The notes beneath the pieces are model-generated. The model did not search any database. It was not told where the DNA came from and was given only the letters and a program-made list of their open reading frames with translations. Position numbers and translations under genes: made by a program. A stretch of DNA of 64,000 nt from Salinirubellus litoreus (GTDB lineage Archaea; Halobacteriota; Halobacteria; Halobacteriales; Haloarculaceae), in NCBI RefSeq assembly GCF_037335815.1, contig NZ_CP147841.1:2418001-2482000 (forward strand), read 5' to 3'. Positions 16,102 through 25,514 of this stretch are shown here, one piece after another (position 1 is the first letter of the stretch; each line of letters begins with the position of its first letter).

Positions 16102-16223
16102 GCGTCGGCGAGGGGAGCGGCCGTAGCGACGGGTGGCGATTCGGCCGGTGAGTGCCGGCGACCCGACAACCCTTTTTCGGAGGCCCGTCTCTCACCGTCG
16201 ATGAGCCACCGGCGGTGGTCCGC

Positions 16224-17774
16224 ATGACGATGGACGAGAGGATCGAGGAGCTCCGCGAGCGGAAGGCGGAGGCCGAGAAAGGGGGCGGCGAGGAGCGCAT
16301 CGAGGCCCAGCACGACCGCGGGAAGATGACCGCCCGCGAGCGGATCGACTACTTCCTCGACGACGGCACGTTCGTGGAGTTCGACGCGCTGCGCGAGCAC
16401 CGCTCGACCAACTTCGACATGGACGAGCGGAAGGTGCCCGGCGACGGCGTCGTCACGGGCTACGGCGAGGTCGACGGCCGCACCGTCTTCGTCTTCGCCC
16501 ACGACTTCACCGTCTTCGGCGGGTCGCTCGGCGAGGTGTTCGCCCAGAAGGTCTGCAAGGTGATGGACCGCGCTCTGGAGACCGGCGCACCCATCGTCGG
16601 CCTGAACGACTCGGCGGGCGCGCGCATCCAGGAGGGGATCGACTCGCTGGCCGGCTACGCCGACATCTTCCACCGCAACCAGAAGGCCAGCGGCGTCGTC
16701 CCCCAGATATCGGCCATCATGGGTCCCTGTGCGGGCGGAGCGGTCTACTCCCCCGCCATCACGGACTTCATCTTCATGGTCGAGGAGACGAGCCACATGT
16801 TCATCACCGGCCCCGACGTCATCGAGACGGTCACCGGCGAGGAGGTCGGCTTCGAGGAGCTCGGCGGGGCGGGAACTCACACCGGGGAGTCCGGCGTCGC
16901 GCACTTCTCGTCGGCCGCCGAAAAGGAGGCGCTCGACGACATCCGCTACCTGCTCTCCTTCCTCCCGCAGAACAACGTCGAGGACCCCCCGCGGGTCGAG
17001 CCGTGGGACGACCCCGAGCGCGAGGCCGAGGCCGCCGAGGAAATCGTCCCGGACCTGCCCCAGAAGCCATACGACATCGTCGACGTCATCGAGCCCATCG
17101 TCGACGAGGGTTCGTTCTTCGAGGTCGCCGAGCGCTACGCGAGGAACCTCGTCACCGGCTTCGCGAGGCTCGACGGCCACGCCATCGGCGTCGTCGCCAA
17201 CCAGCCACGCGTCAACGCCGGTACCCTGGACATCGACTCCTCGCTGAAGGGATCGCGGTTCGTCCGCTTCTGCGACGCGTTCAACATCCCCATCCTCACG
17301 TTCGTCGACGTCCCCGGGTTCATGCCCGGAACGGACCAGGAGCACGGGGGGATCATCAAGCACGGCGCGAAACTGCTGTACGCCTACAGCGAGGCCACGG
17401 TCCCGCTGATGACGGTCATCACGCGGAAGGCCTACGGCGGGGCGTACGACGTGATGGCCTCGAAACATCTGGAGGCGGACGTCAACTACGCCTGGCCCAC
17501 CGCCGAGATCGCCGTGATGGGCCCCCGCGGGGCGGTGAACATCCTCTACGACGACGAGCTCGAGACGGCCGAGGACGTCGAGGCCCGCCGCGAGGAACTG
17601 ATCGAGGAGTACCGCGACGCGTTCGCGAACCCCTACACCGCCGCCGAACGGGGGTTCGTCGACGACGTGATCGAGCCGAAGGACACCCGCGCACGGCTCG
17701 TGAAGGACCTCCACATGCTCCGCTCGAAGCGCAAGGAGGGTCCCTCGCGCAAGCACGGGAACATCCCGCTCTGA
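16224..17774 (+). CDS. pccB: Acyl-CoA carboxylase carboxyltransferase (beta) subunit
   Basis: A 516-residue carboxyltransferase of the propionyl/acetyl-CoA carboxylase type. It transfers CO2 from biotin to acyl-CoA, giving methylmalonyl- or malonyl-CoA. The two crotonase-like halves are visible, with oxyanion motifs Gly-Pro-Cys-Ala-Gly-Gly-Ala (about 170) and Ala-Tyr-Gly-Gly-Ala-Tyr-Asp (about 400). I used the ATG at 16224 (Met-Thr-Met-Asp-Glu-Arg); the ATG at 16230 is possible. It is followed after 3 nt by the small subunit gene and then by the biotin-carrying subunit, the order seen for haloarchaeal PCC loci. In haloarchaea the complex links propionyl-CoA to the TCA cycle or to polyhydroxyalkanoate metabolism. 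Confidence 0.95.
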   Translation: MTMDERIEELRERKAEAEKGGGEERIEAQHDRGKMTARERIDYFLDDGTFVEFDALREHRSTNFDMDERKVPGDGVVTGYGEVDGRTVFVFAHDFTVFGGSLGEVFAQKVCKVMDRALETGAPIVGLNDSAGARIQEGIDSLAGYADIFHRNQKASGVVPQISAIMGPCAGGAVYSPAITDFIFMVEETSHMFITGPDVIETVTGEEVGFEELGGAGTHTGESGVAHFSSAAEKEALDDIRYLLSFLPQNNVEDPPRVEPWDDPEREAEAAEEIVPDLPQKPYDIVDVIEPIVDEGSFFEVAERYARNLVTGFARLDGHAIGVVANQPRVNAGTLDIDSSLKGSRFVRFCDAFNIPILTFVDVPGFMPGTDQEHGGIIKHGAKLLYAYSEATVPLMTVITRKAYGGAYDVMASKHLEADVNYAWPTAEIAVMGPRGAVNILYDDELETAEDVEARREELIEEYRDAFANPYTAAERGFVDDVIEPKDTRARLVKDLHMLRSKRKEGPSRKHGNIPL

Positions 17775-17777
17775 CGC

Positions 17778-18023
17778 ATGGAGATCGAACTCCCCGAGGA
17801 CGCCGACGAGGACGAGGCGGCCGCCATCGTGGCGGCCCTGAACGCCCACGTCAGCGCACAGCTGCTGGCCGTGGCCGACGAGGAGGACGGGGACGACTGG
17901 AACGAGCGGCAGTGGTCGTTCGCCGGTCGGATCGGCGACCTCCAGCACCGCGAGGTACGGGTGCCGCTCGCCGCCCCCCGCGACCCCTGGACGGCGTCCG
18001 GACGGGCCCGCCGGATGCGCTGA
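17778..18023 (+). CDS. pccX: Small third subunit of acyl-CoA carboxylase (PccX-like)
   Basis: An 81-residue acidic protein beginning Met-Glu-Ile-Glu-Leu-Pro-Glu-Asp, with a short helix (Glu-Ala-Ala-Ala-Ile-Val-Ala-Ala-Leu) and a Trp-rich C-terminal part ending Pro-Trp-Thr-Ala-Ser-Gly-Arg. It resembles actinobacterial epsilon subunits and the haloarchaeal PccX described as needed for carboxylase activity. It starts 3 nt after pccB, so coupled expression and complex formation with PccB and PccA are expected. Confidence 0.8.
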   Translation: MEIELPEDADEDEAAAIVAALNAHVSAQLLAVADEEDGDDWNERQWSFAGRIGDLQHREVRVPLAAPRDPWTASGRARRMR

Positions 18024-18098
18024 CTCGACTTCCGAGACGGTCGGACGGGGGGTCACCGATAAACTCACATGGGCGACGCGACACCTGCGGGGTAACGC

Positions 18099-19962
<1,864 letters not shown>

Positions 19963-20043
19963 GTTCCGTGCACCGGTAGCCGGGTTCGGGCACGTTCGCC
20001 GCCGGCCACCGGCGTCGTCCTCACCGCACCCCGGCGGCCCCGG

Positions 20044-20343
20044 TCACGCCCGTTCGTTCCCGTCCCCGGCCTCGTCCTCCCCTTCACGAACCAGCTCCGC
20101 GGCGAGTTCCCGCGCCGTCTCGACGTGCTCGTCACCCTCGGGGTGTCCGGTAGCGTCGACGTTCGAGAGCAGGTCCCGAACGTGGCCGACCCGCCGCCGC
20201 CGTACCGTCTCGGAGTCGATGTCGAGGCAGTCCCCGGCGACGGCTTCGGCCTCCGCAACCCACCTGGTGGCCTCGCGGTCGAGCGGGAGTTCGGCGGTCG
20301 CGGCGAGGTGCTCGTGGAGTCTCCCGAATCGCTCGTCGACCAT
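20044..20343 (-). CDS. Small helical haloarchaeal protein of unknown function
   Basis: A 99-residue, acidic, mostly helical protein that includes a stretch Arg-Arg-Arg-Arg-Val-Gly-His-Val-Arg-Asp-Leu-Leu and an Asp/Glu-rich end. No motif with known activity, signal or membrane span. Such small proteins recur in haloarchaeal genomes. It lies between pccA and the acyl-CoA ligase on the opposite strand. Confidence 0.6.
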   Translation of the reverse strand: MVDERFGRLHEHLAATAELPLDREATRWVAEAEAVAGDCLDIDSETVRRRRVGHVRDLLSNVDATGHPEGDEHVETARELAAELVREGEDEAGDGNERA

Positions 20344-20471
20344 GTGAAGCCGAACGACCCCCGACTACCTCAAACCCCGGTTGAGGCCACCGTCGCACGA
20401 GCGGTGTTCGAACGCCGGGTCGCTCACCGCCCACACAGTTATGTCCCGCCTGGACGACACGAGCCCGACGT

Positions 20472-22070
20472 ATGAGATCACACCTCACTATCGGCGACGT
20501 CCTCGAACAGACTGCATCGAAGTTCCCGGATCGGGACGCCATCGTCTACCCCCGGCGCGACCAGCGCTGGACGTACGCCGAGTTCGACGAGCGGGTGAAC
20601 CGGCTCGCGAGCGGGCTGGCCGACCTCGGCGTCGGGAAGGGCGACCGGGTCTCGACGGTGCTCCAGAACGGTTCGGAGATCGTCCTGACGGTGTACGCCT
20701 GCGCGAAGCTGGGTGCCGTGTTCAACCCGCTCAACTACCGCCTCCCCGCGGGCGAGGTCGAGTTCATCGTCGGGGACGCCGGCTCCAGCGTGGTGGTCTT
20801 CGAGTCGGCCACCCGCGAGGCCGTCGGGGGCGCACGTCCCGAACTCGACTCCGTCGAGGAGTACCTGTTCGTCGGGGACCCGGAAGGGGACGGGAGCGAG
20901 CGACCCGAGTACGCGAGACCGTTCTACGAGGTACTCGAATCGGGTGATCCCGTCCGCCCGGACACCGACGTCGCCGAGGACGACGTCTACGCGTTCATCT
21001 ACACCTCGGGGACCACGGGCCGGCCGAAGGGTGTCGTCCACGAGCACCGCTCGATGGTCGAACACGACCTCCTCTGTATCGCCGAGTCGAACCTCACCCG
21101 GGAGGACGTCGGGCTGTCGGCGCTCCCGCTCTACCACTGTGCCGAACTGCACGCGAACCTCTTCCCGCGGGTCCACCGCGGCGCGACGAACGTCATCCAC
21201 CACGAGTTCGACCCCGCACGCGTCCTCGACGCCATCGAGGAACACGAGGTGTCGGTGTTCTTCGCGGCCCCCACCGCCTGGAACGCCGTCGCCCGGACGG
21301 CTGCCGAGTCGGATCACGACGTCTCCTCGCTCAGGCTGGGCTTCTACGGCGCGGCCCCGATGCCCGCGCAGGTACTGGAAAACTGCATGGAACACCTCTG
21401 TGAGGACTACGTCCAGGCCTACGGCATGACCGAGATCGGTCCCTGCGGGACGTTCCAGTCGCCCGACGAACAGCTCGAAAAGCAGGGTTCCGCGGGCCTG
21501 CCGGCGCTGAACCACGAGATGCGGATCGTCGAGCCGGACGCCGACCCCTCGGCCACGGTCGAGCGCGGGGAGATCGGCGAGATACTGTTCTCGGGACCGT
21601 GTACGATGCGCGAGTACTGGAACCGACCCGACGCCACCACCCGGTCGCTCCGCGAGGCCGACGGGCGGACCTGGTACTACACGGGCGACCTCGGCCGCGT
21701 CGACGGGGACGGCTACCTCTACGTGGTCGACCGCAAGGACGACATGATCGTCTCGGGCGGGGAGAACGTCTACCCGACCGAGGTCGAGAACGTGCTGTTC
21801 GACCACGAGGCTATCGTCGAGGCCGCCGTCGTGGGCGAACCCGACGAGGAGTGGGGCGAGCGCATCGTCGCCTACGTCGTGGGCGACGCGAGCGCCGAGG
21901 AACTCGACGAGTTCGTGCGTGCGAGCGACGACGTGGCCGACTTCAAGCGACCGCGAGCGTACTACTTCGTCGACGAGTTGCCGAAAAATCCCAGTGGGAA
22001 GGTCCAGAAGTTCCGGCTCCGGAGCGAGGGGGACGAGGCCGGCGAGGCCGAGGGTGTCGAGGTAACGTGA
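20472..22070 (+). CDS. AMP-binding acyl-CoA ligase
   Basis: A 532-residue adenylate-forming enzyme that activates a carboxylic acid with ATP and CoA. The P-loop-like motif Tyr-Thr-Ser-Gly-Thr-Thr-Gly-Arg-Pro-Lys-Gly (about 177-187), Tyr-Gly-Met-Thr-Glu (about 317-321), Tyr-Thr-Gly-Asp-Leu-Gly, Asp-Arg-Lys-Asp-Asp-Met-Ile, and the C-terminal catalytic Lys in Asn-Pro-Ser-Gly-Lys-Val are all present. It is of medium- or long-chain acyl-CoA synthetase type. Next to the propionyl-CoA carboxylase genes, a role in fatty acid or short-chain acid use fits, but the substrate is inferred. It ends 88 bases before the hairpin element 22158-22243. Confidence 0.92.
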   Translation: MRSHLTIGDVLEQTASKFPDRDAIVYPRRDQRWTYAEFDERVNRLASGLADLGVGKGDRVSTVLQNGSEIVLTVYACAKLGAVFNPLNYRLPAGEVEFIVGDAGSSVVVFESATREAVGGARPELDSVEEYLFVGDPEGDGSERPEYARPFYEVLESGDPVRPDTDVAEDDVYAFIYTSGTTGRPKGVVHEHRSMVEHDLLCIAESNLTREDVGLSALPLYHCAELHANLFPRVHRGATNVIHHEFDPARVLDAIEEHEVSVFFAAPTAWNAVARTAAESDHDVSSLRLGFYGAAPMPAQVLENCMEHLCEDYVQAYGMTEIGPCGTFQSPDEQLEKQGSAGLPALNHEMRIVEPDADPSATVERGEIGEILFSGPCTMREYWNRPDATTRSLREADGRTWYYTGDLGRVDGDGYLYVVDRKDDMIVSGGENVYPTEVENVLFDHEAIVEAAVVGEPDEEWGERIVAYVVGDASAEELDEFVRASDDVADFKRPRAYYFVDELPKNPSGKVQKFRLRSEGDEAGEAEGVEVT

Positions 22071-22157
22071 GCGTGGGGTAGAACGGAGCGCAGGAGCGCG
22101 GGGCCGGACACCGGAACCCGTACCGACACCGAGCGGCGTGATCGCGTGATCGAGTCC

Positions 22158-22243
22158 TCATACGGTCGTGCGTAACGATTTACCGGTGATCACCGAACCC
22201 GCCTGGACGATCACCGGTAAACGACTACGTACGACCGTATCAG
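22158..22243 (-). repeat. 86-bp long-hairpin element, copy A, at the PAN stop codon
   Basis: On the minus strand this begins C-TGA-TACGGTCGT, where TGA is the stop codon of the nucleotidase gene, and ends ACGACCGTA-TGA. The outer arms (9 bp perfect) and inner arms TTTACCGGTGATC/GATCACCGGTAAA (13 bp perfect) form one long hairpin of about 30 pairs with a loop of about 15 bases. A second copy at 44164-44249 aligns without gaps over all 86 bases, with paired changes in the stem, and holds its gene's stop codon at the same element position (bases 83-85 on the plus strand). It fills the gap between two convergent genes. A REP/MITE-like mobile palindrome or a 3'-UTR structure are the main options. 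Confidence 0.8.
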
Positions 22244-23454
22244 GCGAACGTCTTCGAGACTTCTTCGTCCTCCTCTTCGGCCTGCTTGATCTTCTCCCAG
22301 GCGTCCCGGAAGTCCTCCATCCGGACCTCGGTGCGCTCGTCGCGGATGGCGAACATCCCGGCCTCCGTACAGACGGCCTTGATGTCCGCGCCGGAGGCCT
22401 CCACGACGTCCTCGGCCAGGACCTCGAAGTCGACGTCGTCGGCGACGTTCATGTCCCGGGTGTGGATCCGGAAGATGATCTCCCGGCCCTCGACGTCGGG
22501 CTTGGGGACCTCGATGAGACGGTCGAACCGCCCGGGCCGGAGGATGGCGCGGTCGAGCATATCGAACCGATTCGTGGCGGCGATGATGGAGATCTGTCCG
22601 CGGTCCTCGAACCCGTCCATCTCGGCGAGCAGCTGCATCATCGTCCGCTGGACCTCGGCGTCACCGGAGGTCTTGGACTCGGTGCGCTTGGAGGCGATGG
22701 CGTCGATCTCGTCGATGAAGATGACTGCGGGCTCGTGCTGACGGGCGAGTTCGAAGAGGTCGCGAACGAGCTTCGCACCCTCGCCGATGAACTTGTGGAC
22801 GAGCTCGGAGCCGGCCATCTTTATAAATGTCGCGTCGGTCTGGTTGGCGACGGCCTTGGCGAGCATCGTCTTCCCGGTGCCGGGCGGGCCGTAGAGGAGA
22901 ACGCCGCTCGGCGGATCGATCCCCACCTGGTCGAACATCTCGGGGTGTTCGAGCGGCATCTCCACCGTCTCGCGCACCTCCTCCATCTGCTCGTCGATGC
23001 CGCCGATGTCCGCGTAGGAGACCTCGGGCTTCTTCTCGACCTGCATCACCCGCGCCCGGACGTCCGTCTCGTCGTCGAGCTGTTTCACGATCGACAGCGA
23101 GTTGTTGACCGCCACCCGGCTGTCGGGGGTGAGGTCCTCGCGCATCTCGTCGGTGACCTCCGTGAGCGCCTCCTGGTTGTTGCCGTGCTGTTTGATGATG
23201 ACGCCCTCGTCGGTGATCTCCTGGACCGTCGCGACGAACAGCGGGGACTGCTTGAGCTTCTTGTTCTCGTGGGTGAGCCGCTCGAGCTTCTGCTGGTACT
23301 TGTTGTTCTCGGCGTTGGCGTCGAGGAGCTCGTCGCGCATCTCCTCGTTCTGGGACTCGAGTATCTCGAGTCGCTCCTGGAGGGCGTCGAGCTTGTCCTG
23401 CATCGACGCTTCGTCGTCGTAGGGCAGGTCCACGTCGTCGACGGTGTCGGTCAT
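22240..23454 (-). CDS. pan: Proteasome-activating nucleotidase (PAN, AAA+ ATPase)
   Basis: A 404-residue AAA+ ATPase that unfolds proteins and feeds them to the 20S proteasome. It has an N-terminal coiled coil (about 15-75), an OB-like domain, and an AAA domain with Walker A Gly-Pro-Pro-Gly-Thr-Gly-Lys-Thr (about 191-198), Walker B Val-Ile-Phe-Ile-Asp-Glu-Ile-Asp, and the arginine fingers in Leu-Arg-Pro-Gly-Arg-Phe-Asp-Arg. The last residues are Thr-Phe-Ala: the usual C-terminal HbYX docking motif is not evident, as in some haloarchaeal PAN paralogs. Its stop codon lies inside the 86-bp hairpin element. A palindromic TATA-like box sits 24-31 bases upstream. Confidence 0.95.
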   Translation of the reverse strand: MTDTVDDVDLPYDDEASMQDKLDALQERLEILESQNEEMRDELLDANAENNKYQQKLERLTHENKKLKQSPLFVATVQEITDEGVIIKQHGNNQEALTEVTDEMREDLTPDSRVAVNNSLSIVKQLDDETDVRARVMQVEKKPEVSYADIGGIDEQMEEVRETVEMPLEHPEMFDQVGIDPPSGVLLYGPPGTGKTMLAKAVANQTDATFIKMAGSELVHKFIGEGAKLVRDLFELARQHEPAVIFIDEIDAIASKRTESKTSGDAEVQRTMMQLLAEMDGFEDRGQISIIAATNRFDMLDRAILRPGRFDRLIEVPKPDVEGREIIFRIHTRDMNVADDVDFEVLAEDVVEASGADIKAVCTEAGMFAIRDERTEVRMEDFRDAWEKIKQAEEEDEEVSKTFA

Positions 23455-23476
23455 CGAGGGTATTAGGGGTCGCGCA

Positions 23477-23486
23477 CTCTTAAGAG
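23477..23486 (-). promoter_or_regulatory. Palindromic TATA-like box of the PAN gene
   Basis: CTCTTAAGAG is a perfect palindrome with TTAA at its centre, 23-32 bases upstream of the ATG at 23454. Confidence 0.45.
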
Positions 23487-23643
23487 GTTTGGGTAGGAGT
23501 CGGCGACTAGCGCCCCGGAATCGGCGTGCGCGGCGAGCGGCGAACTCGACCCCGGGCCGGCCGCCAGCCCCGCGGCCGCCATTCCCTGGAGTAATGCAGT
23601 ATTTAGCAAATATTAACTACCCGAATCTCGTAGCCCGGGCCAG

Positions 23644-23904
23644 ATGGGTAGCCCAGAGTCGAGCGTGACGGACGGGGCGTCGGGGTGGGACGCCGTCGCG
23701 GAGATGCCACCGTCGGCCAAACTGGTCGCGAAGGCCCTCGAGTACAACGGCCAGCTGACCCAGTCGGCCATCGCCGAGGAGACGCTCCTGCCGCCGCGTA
23801 CCGTGCGGTACGCGCTTAATCGGCTCGAAGAGGCCGGCGTCGTCGAGTCGCGGTTCTCCTTTACGGACGCTCGCAAGCGGATCTACGAGCTCACCGTCGA
23901 GTAG
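23644..23904 (+). CDS. Small winged-helix DNA-binding protein (MarR-like)
   Basis: An 86-residue single winged-helix domain. The recognition region Leu-Leu-Pro-Pro-Arg-Thr-Val-Arg-Tyr-Ala-Leu-Asn-Arg-Leu (about 48-61) and the wing with Phe-Thr-Asp-Ala-Arg-Lys-Arg are clear. Haloarchaea carry a conserved small MarR-type regulator that looks like this. No ligand domain is present. An unusually AT-rich patch just upstream (AGTATTTAGCAAATATTAAC, 23599-23618) carries the promoter 25-45 bases before the start. It is divergent from pan. Confidence 0.85.
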   Translation: MGSPESSVTDGASGWDAVAEMPPSAKLVAKALEYNGQLTQSAIAEETLLPPRTVRYALNRLEEAGVVESRFSFTDARKRIYELTVE

Positions 23905-24098
23905 GCGGGACGGAGGCTCCTCGGACGGCGGTGGGCCGTGGACCCCCGTTTTCGTGTCTCTGTACGCCTTTCCACTCGAGGGGCATCCGACCGGCGTCAG
24001 CACGTGGACCCGCCGCCCCTGCCGCCGACGATGCCTTAGCTCTACTTCCGCCTCGGTCACGGAACCCATTTACCACGAAGCGACGTATCGCTCCCCAG

Positions 24099-25514
24099 AT
24101 GACGCGGGTAATCCACACGGGGGACACCCACCTCGGCTACCGGCAGTACCACTCGCCGGAGCGCCGGCGGGACTTCCTGGAGGCGTTCCGACAGGTCGCG
24201 CGGGACGCCATCGAGGCCGACGTCGACGCCGTGGTCCACGCGGGTGACCTGTTCCACGACCGCCGGCCCGAACTCCCGGACCTCCTCGGGACGCTCTCCG
24301 TACTCCGGGAGCTCGACGGGGCGGACATCCCGTTCCTGGCGATCGTCGGCAACCACGAGACCAAGCGGGACGCCCAGTGGCTCGACCTGTTCGCCTCGCT
24401 CGATCTGGCCACCCGACTGGGATCGGAGCCGTTCGTCGTCGGCGACGTCGCCCTCTACGGGCTCGACTACGTCCCGCCCTCCCGTCGCGAGGCCCTCGAC
24501 TACGAGTTCGCGTCCCACGACTCCGGATTCGCGGCCCTCGTCGCCCACGGGCTCTTCCAGCCGTTCGACCTGGGTGACTGGGACGCAGAAGCGGTCCTCG
24601 ACGCGTCGAGCGTCGCGTTCGACGCGATGCTCCTCGGGGACAACCACAAGCCCGATATCAAGCGGGCGGAGGATGGTGCGTGGCTCACCTACTGCGGGTC
24701 CACGGAACGAGCTAGCGCCGACGAGCGCGAGGAGCGGGGCTACAACCTCGTCACCTTCGAGGACGGCGAGGTGACCGTCTCCCGGCGGGGACTGCCGACC
24801 CGCGAGTTCGTCTTCGTCGACGTCGAACTCGACGAGGACGAGGGCCGCGCCCGGATCCGCGAGCGCGTCGGCCAGCACGACGTCGAGGACGCGGTCGCCA
24901 TCGTCACCATCGAGGGCGAGGGCGAGCCGGTCGCGCCCGCCGACGTGGAGGAACTGTTGCGGGACGCGGGGGCGCTCGTCGCCCGGGTGAACGACCGCCG
25001 CGAGATCGAGGCCGACGAGGGGGAGATCGAGGTCTCGTTCGCCGACCCGGACGAGGCCGTCCGCGAGCGGGTCCGGGAGATGGGGCTCTCGCCCGCGGCC
25101 GAGACCATCGACGAGGTGGTCCGGGCGAGCAAGGTCGCCGACACGAACGTCGCCGAGACCGTCGAGCGCCGCGTGACCGACCTGCTCGACGGCGACGACG
25201 ACGCGGCGTTCGCGCCTGCACCCGAGACCACCGTGGAATCCCGGACCGCGGCCGACCGGATGGCCGACCGGGCAGGGGACGACGAAGCCGACGCGGACGA
25301 CGAGCCCGACGGGGAGGTGGAACCAGCGGTCGATGAAGTAGCCGAAGGGGGGTCCGAGACCGGCGAGAAGGGGGAGGGAGACGGCGGGGACGAGGCGGAC
25401 GAGCCGACCACGGGGACGGACGACGGGGAGGAGGGGGACGCGGCGCACGAGGAACGGGAGAACCCGCCGACGCCGAGCGCCGACGGGCAGACCTCGTGGA
25501 GTGATTACGAATGA
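24099..25514 (+). CDS. mre11: DNA double-strand break repair nuclease Mre11
   Basis: A 471-residue Mre11 nuclease that works with Rad50 on DNA ends. Phosphoesterase motifs: Gly-Asp-Thr-His-Leu-Gly (about 8-13), Ala-Gly-Asp-Leu-Phe-His-Asp (about 48-54), Gly-Asn-His-Glu (about 84-87), and a late His in Ala-His-Gly. The final motif reads Gly-Asp-Asn-His where many Mre11 proteins have Gly-His-x-His. Beyond about residue 370 the protein is a long Asp/Glu/Gly-rich tail, a haloarchaeal trait. I used the ATG at 24099 because the family motif begins seven residues later; the longer frame from 23931 has an unrelated N-terminus. Its stop overlaps the rad50 start by 4 nt. Confidence 0.95.
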   Translation: MTRVIHTGDTHLGYRQYHSPERRRDFLEAFRQVARDAIEADVDAVVHAGDLFHDRRPELPDLLGTLSVLRELDGADIPFLAIVGNHETKRDAQWLDLFASLDLATRLGSEPFVVGDVALYGLDYVPPSRREALDYEFASHDSGFAALVAHGLFQPFDLGDWDAEAVLDASSVAFDAMLLGDNHKPDIKRAEDGAWLTYCGSTERASADEREERGYNLVTFEDGEVTVSRRGLPTREFVFVDVELDEDEGRARIRERVGQHDVEDAVAIVTIEGEGEPVAPADVEELLRDAGALVARVNDRREIEADEGEIEVSFADPDEAVRERVREMGLSPAAETIDEVVRASKVADTNVAETVERRVTDLLDGDDDAAFAPAPETTVESRTAADRMADRAGDDEADADDEPDGEVEPAVDEVAEGGSETGEKGEGDGGDEADEPTTGTDDGEEGDAAHEERENPPTPSADGQTSWSDYE

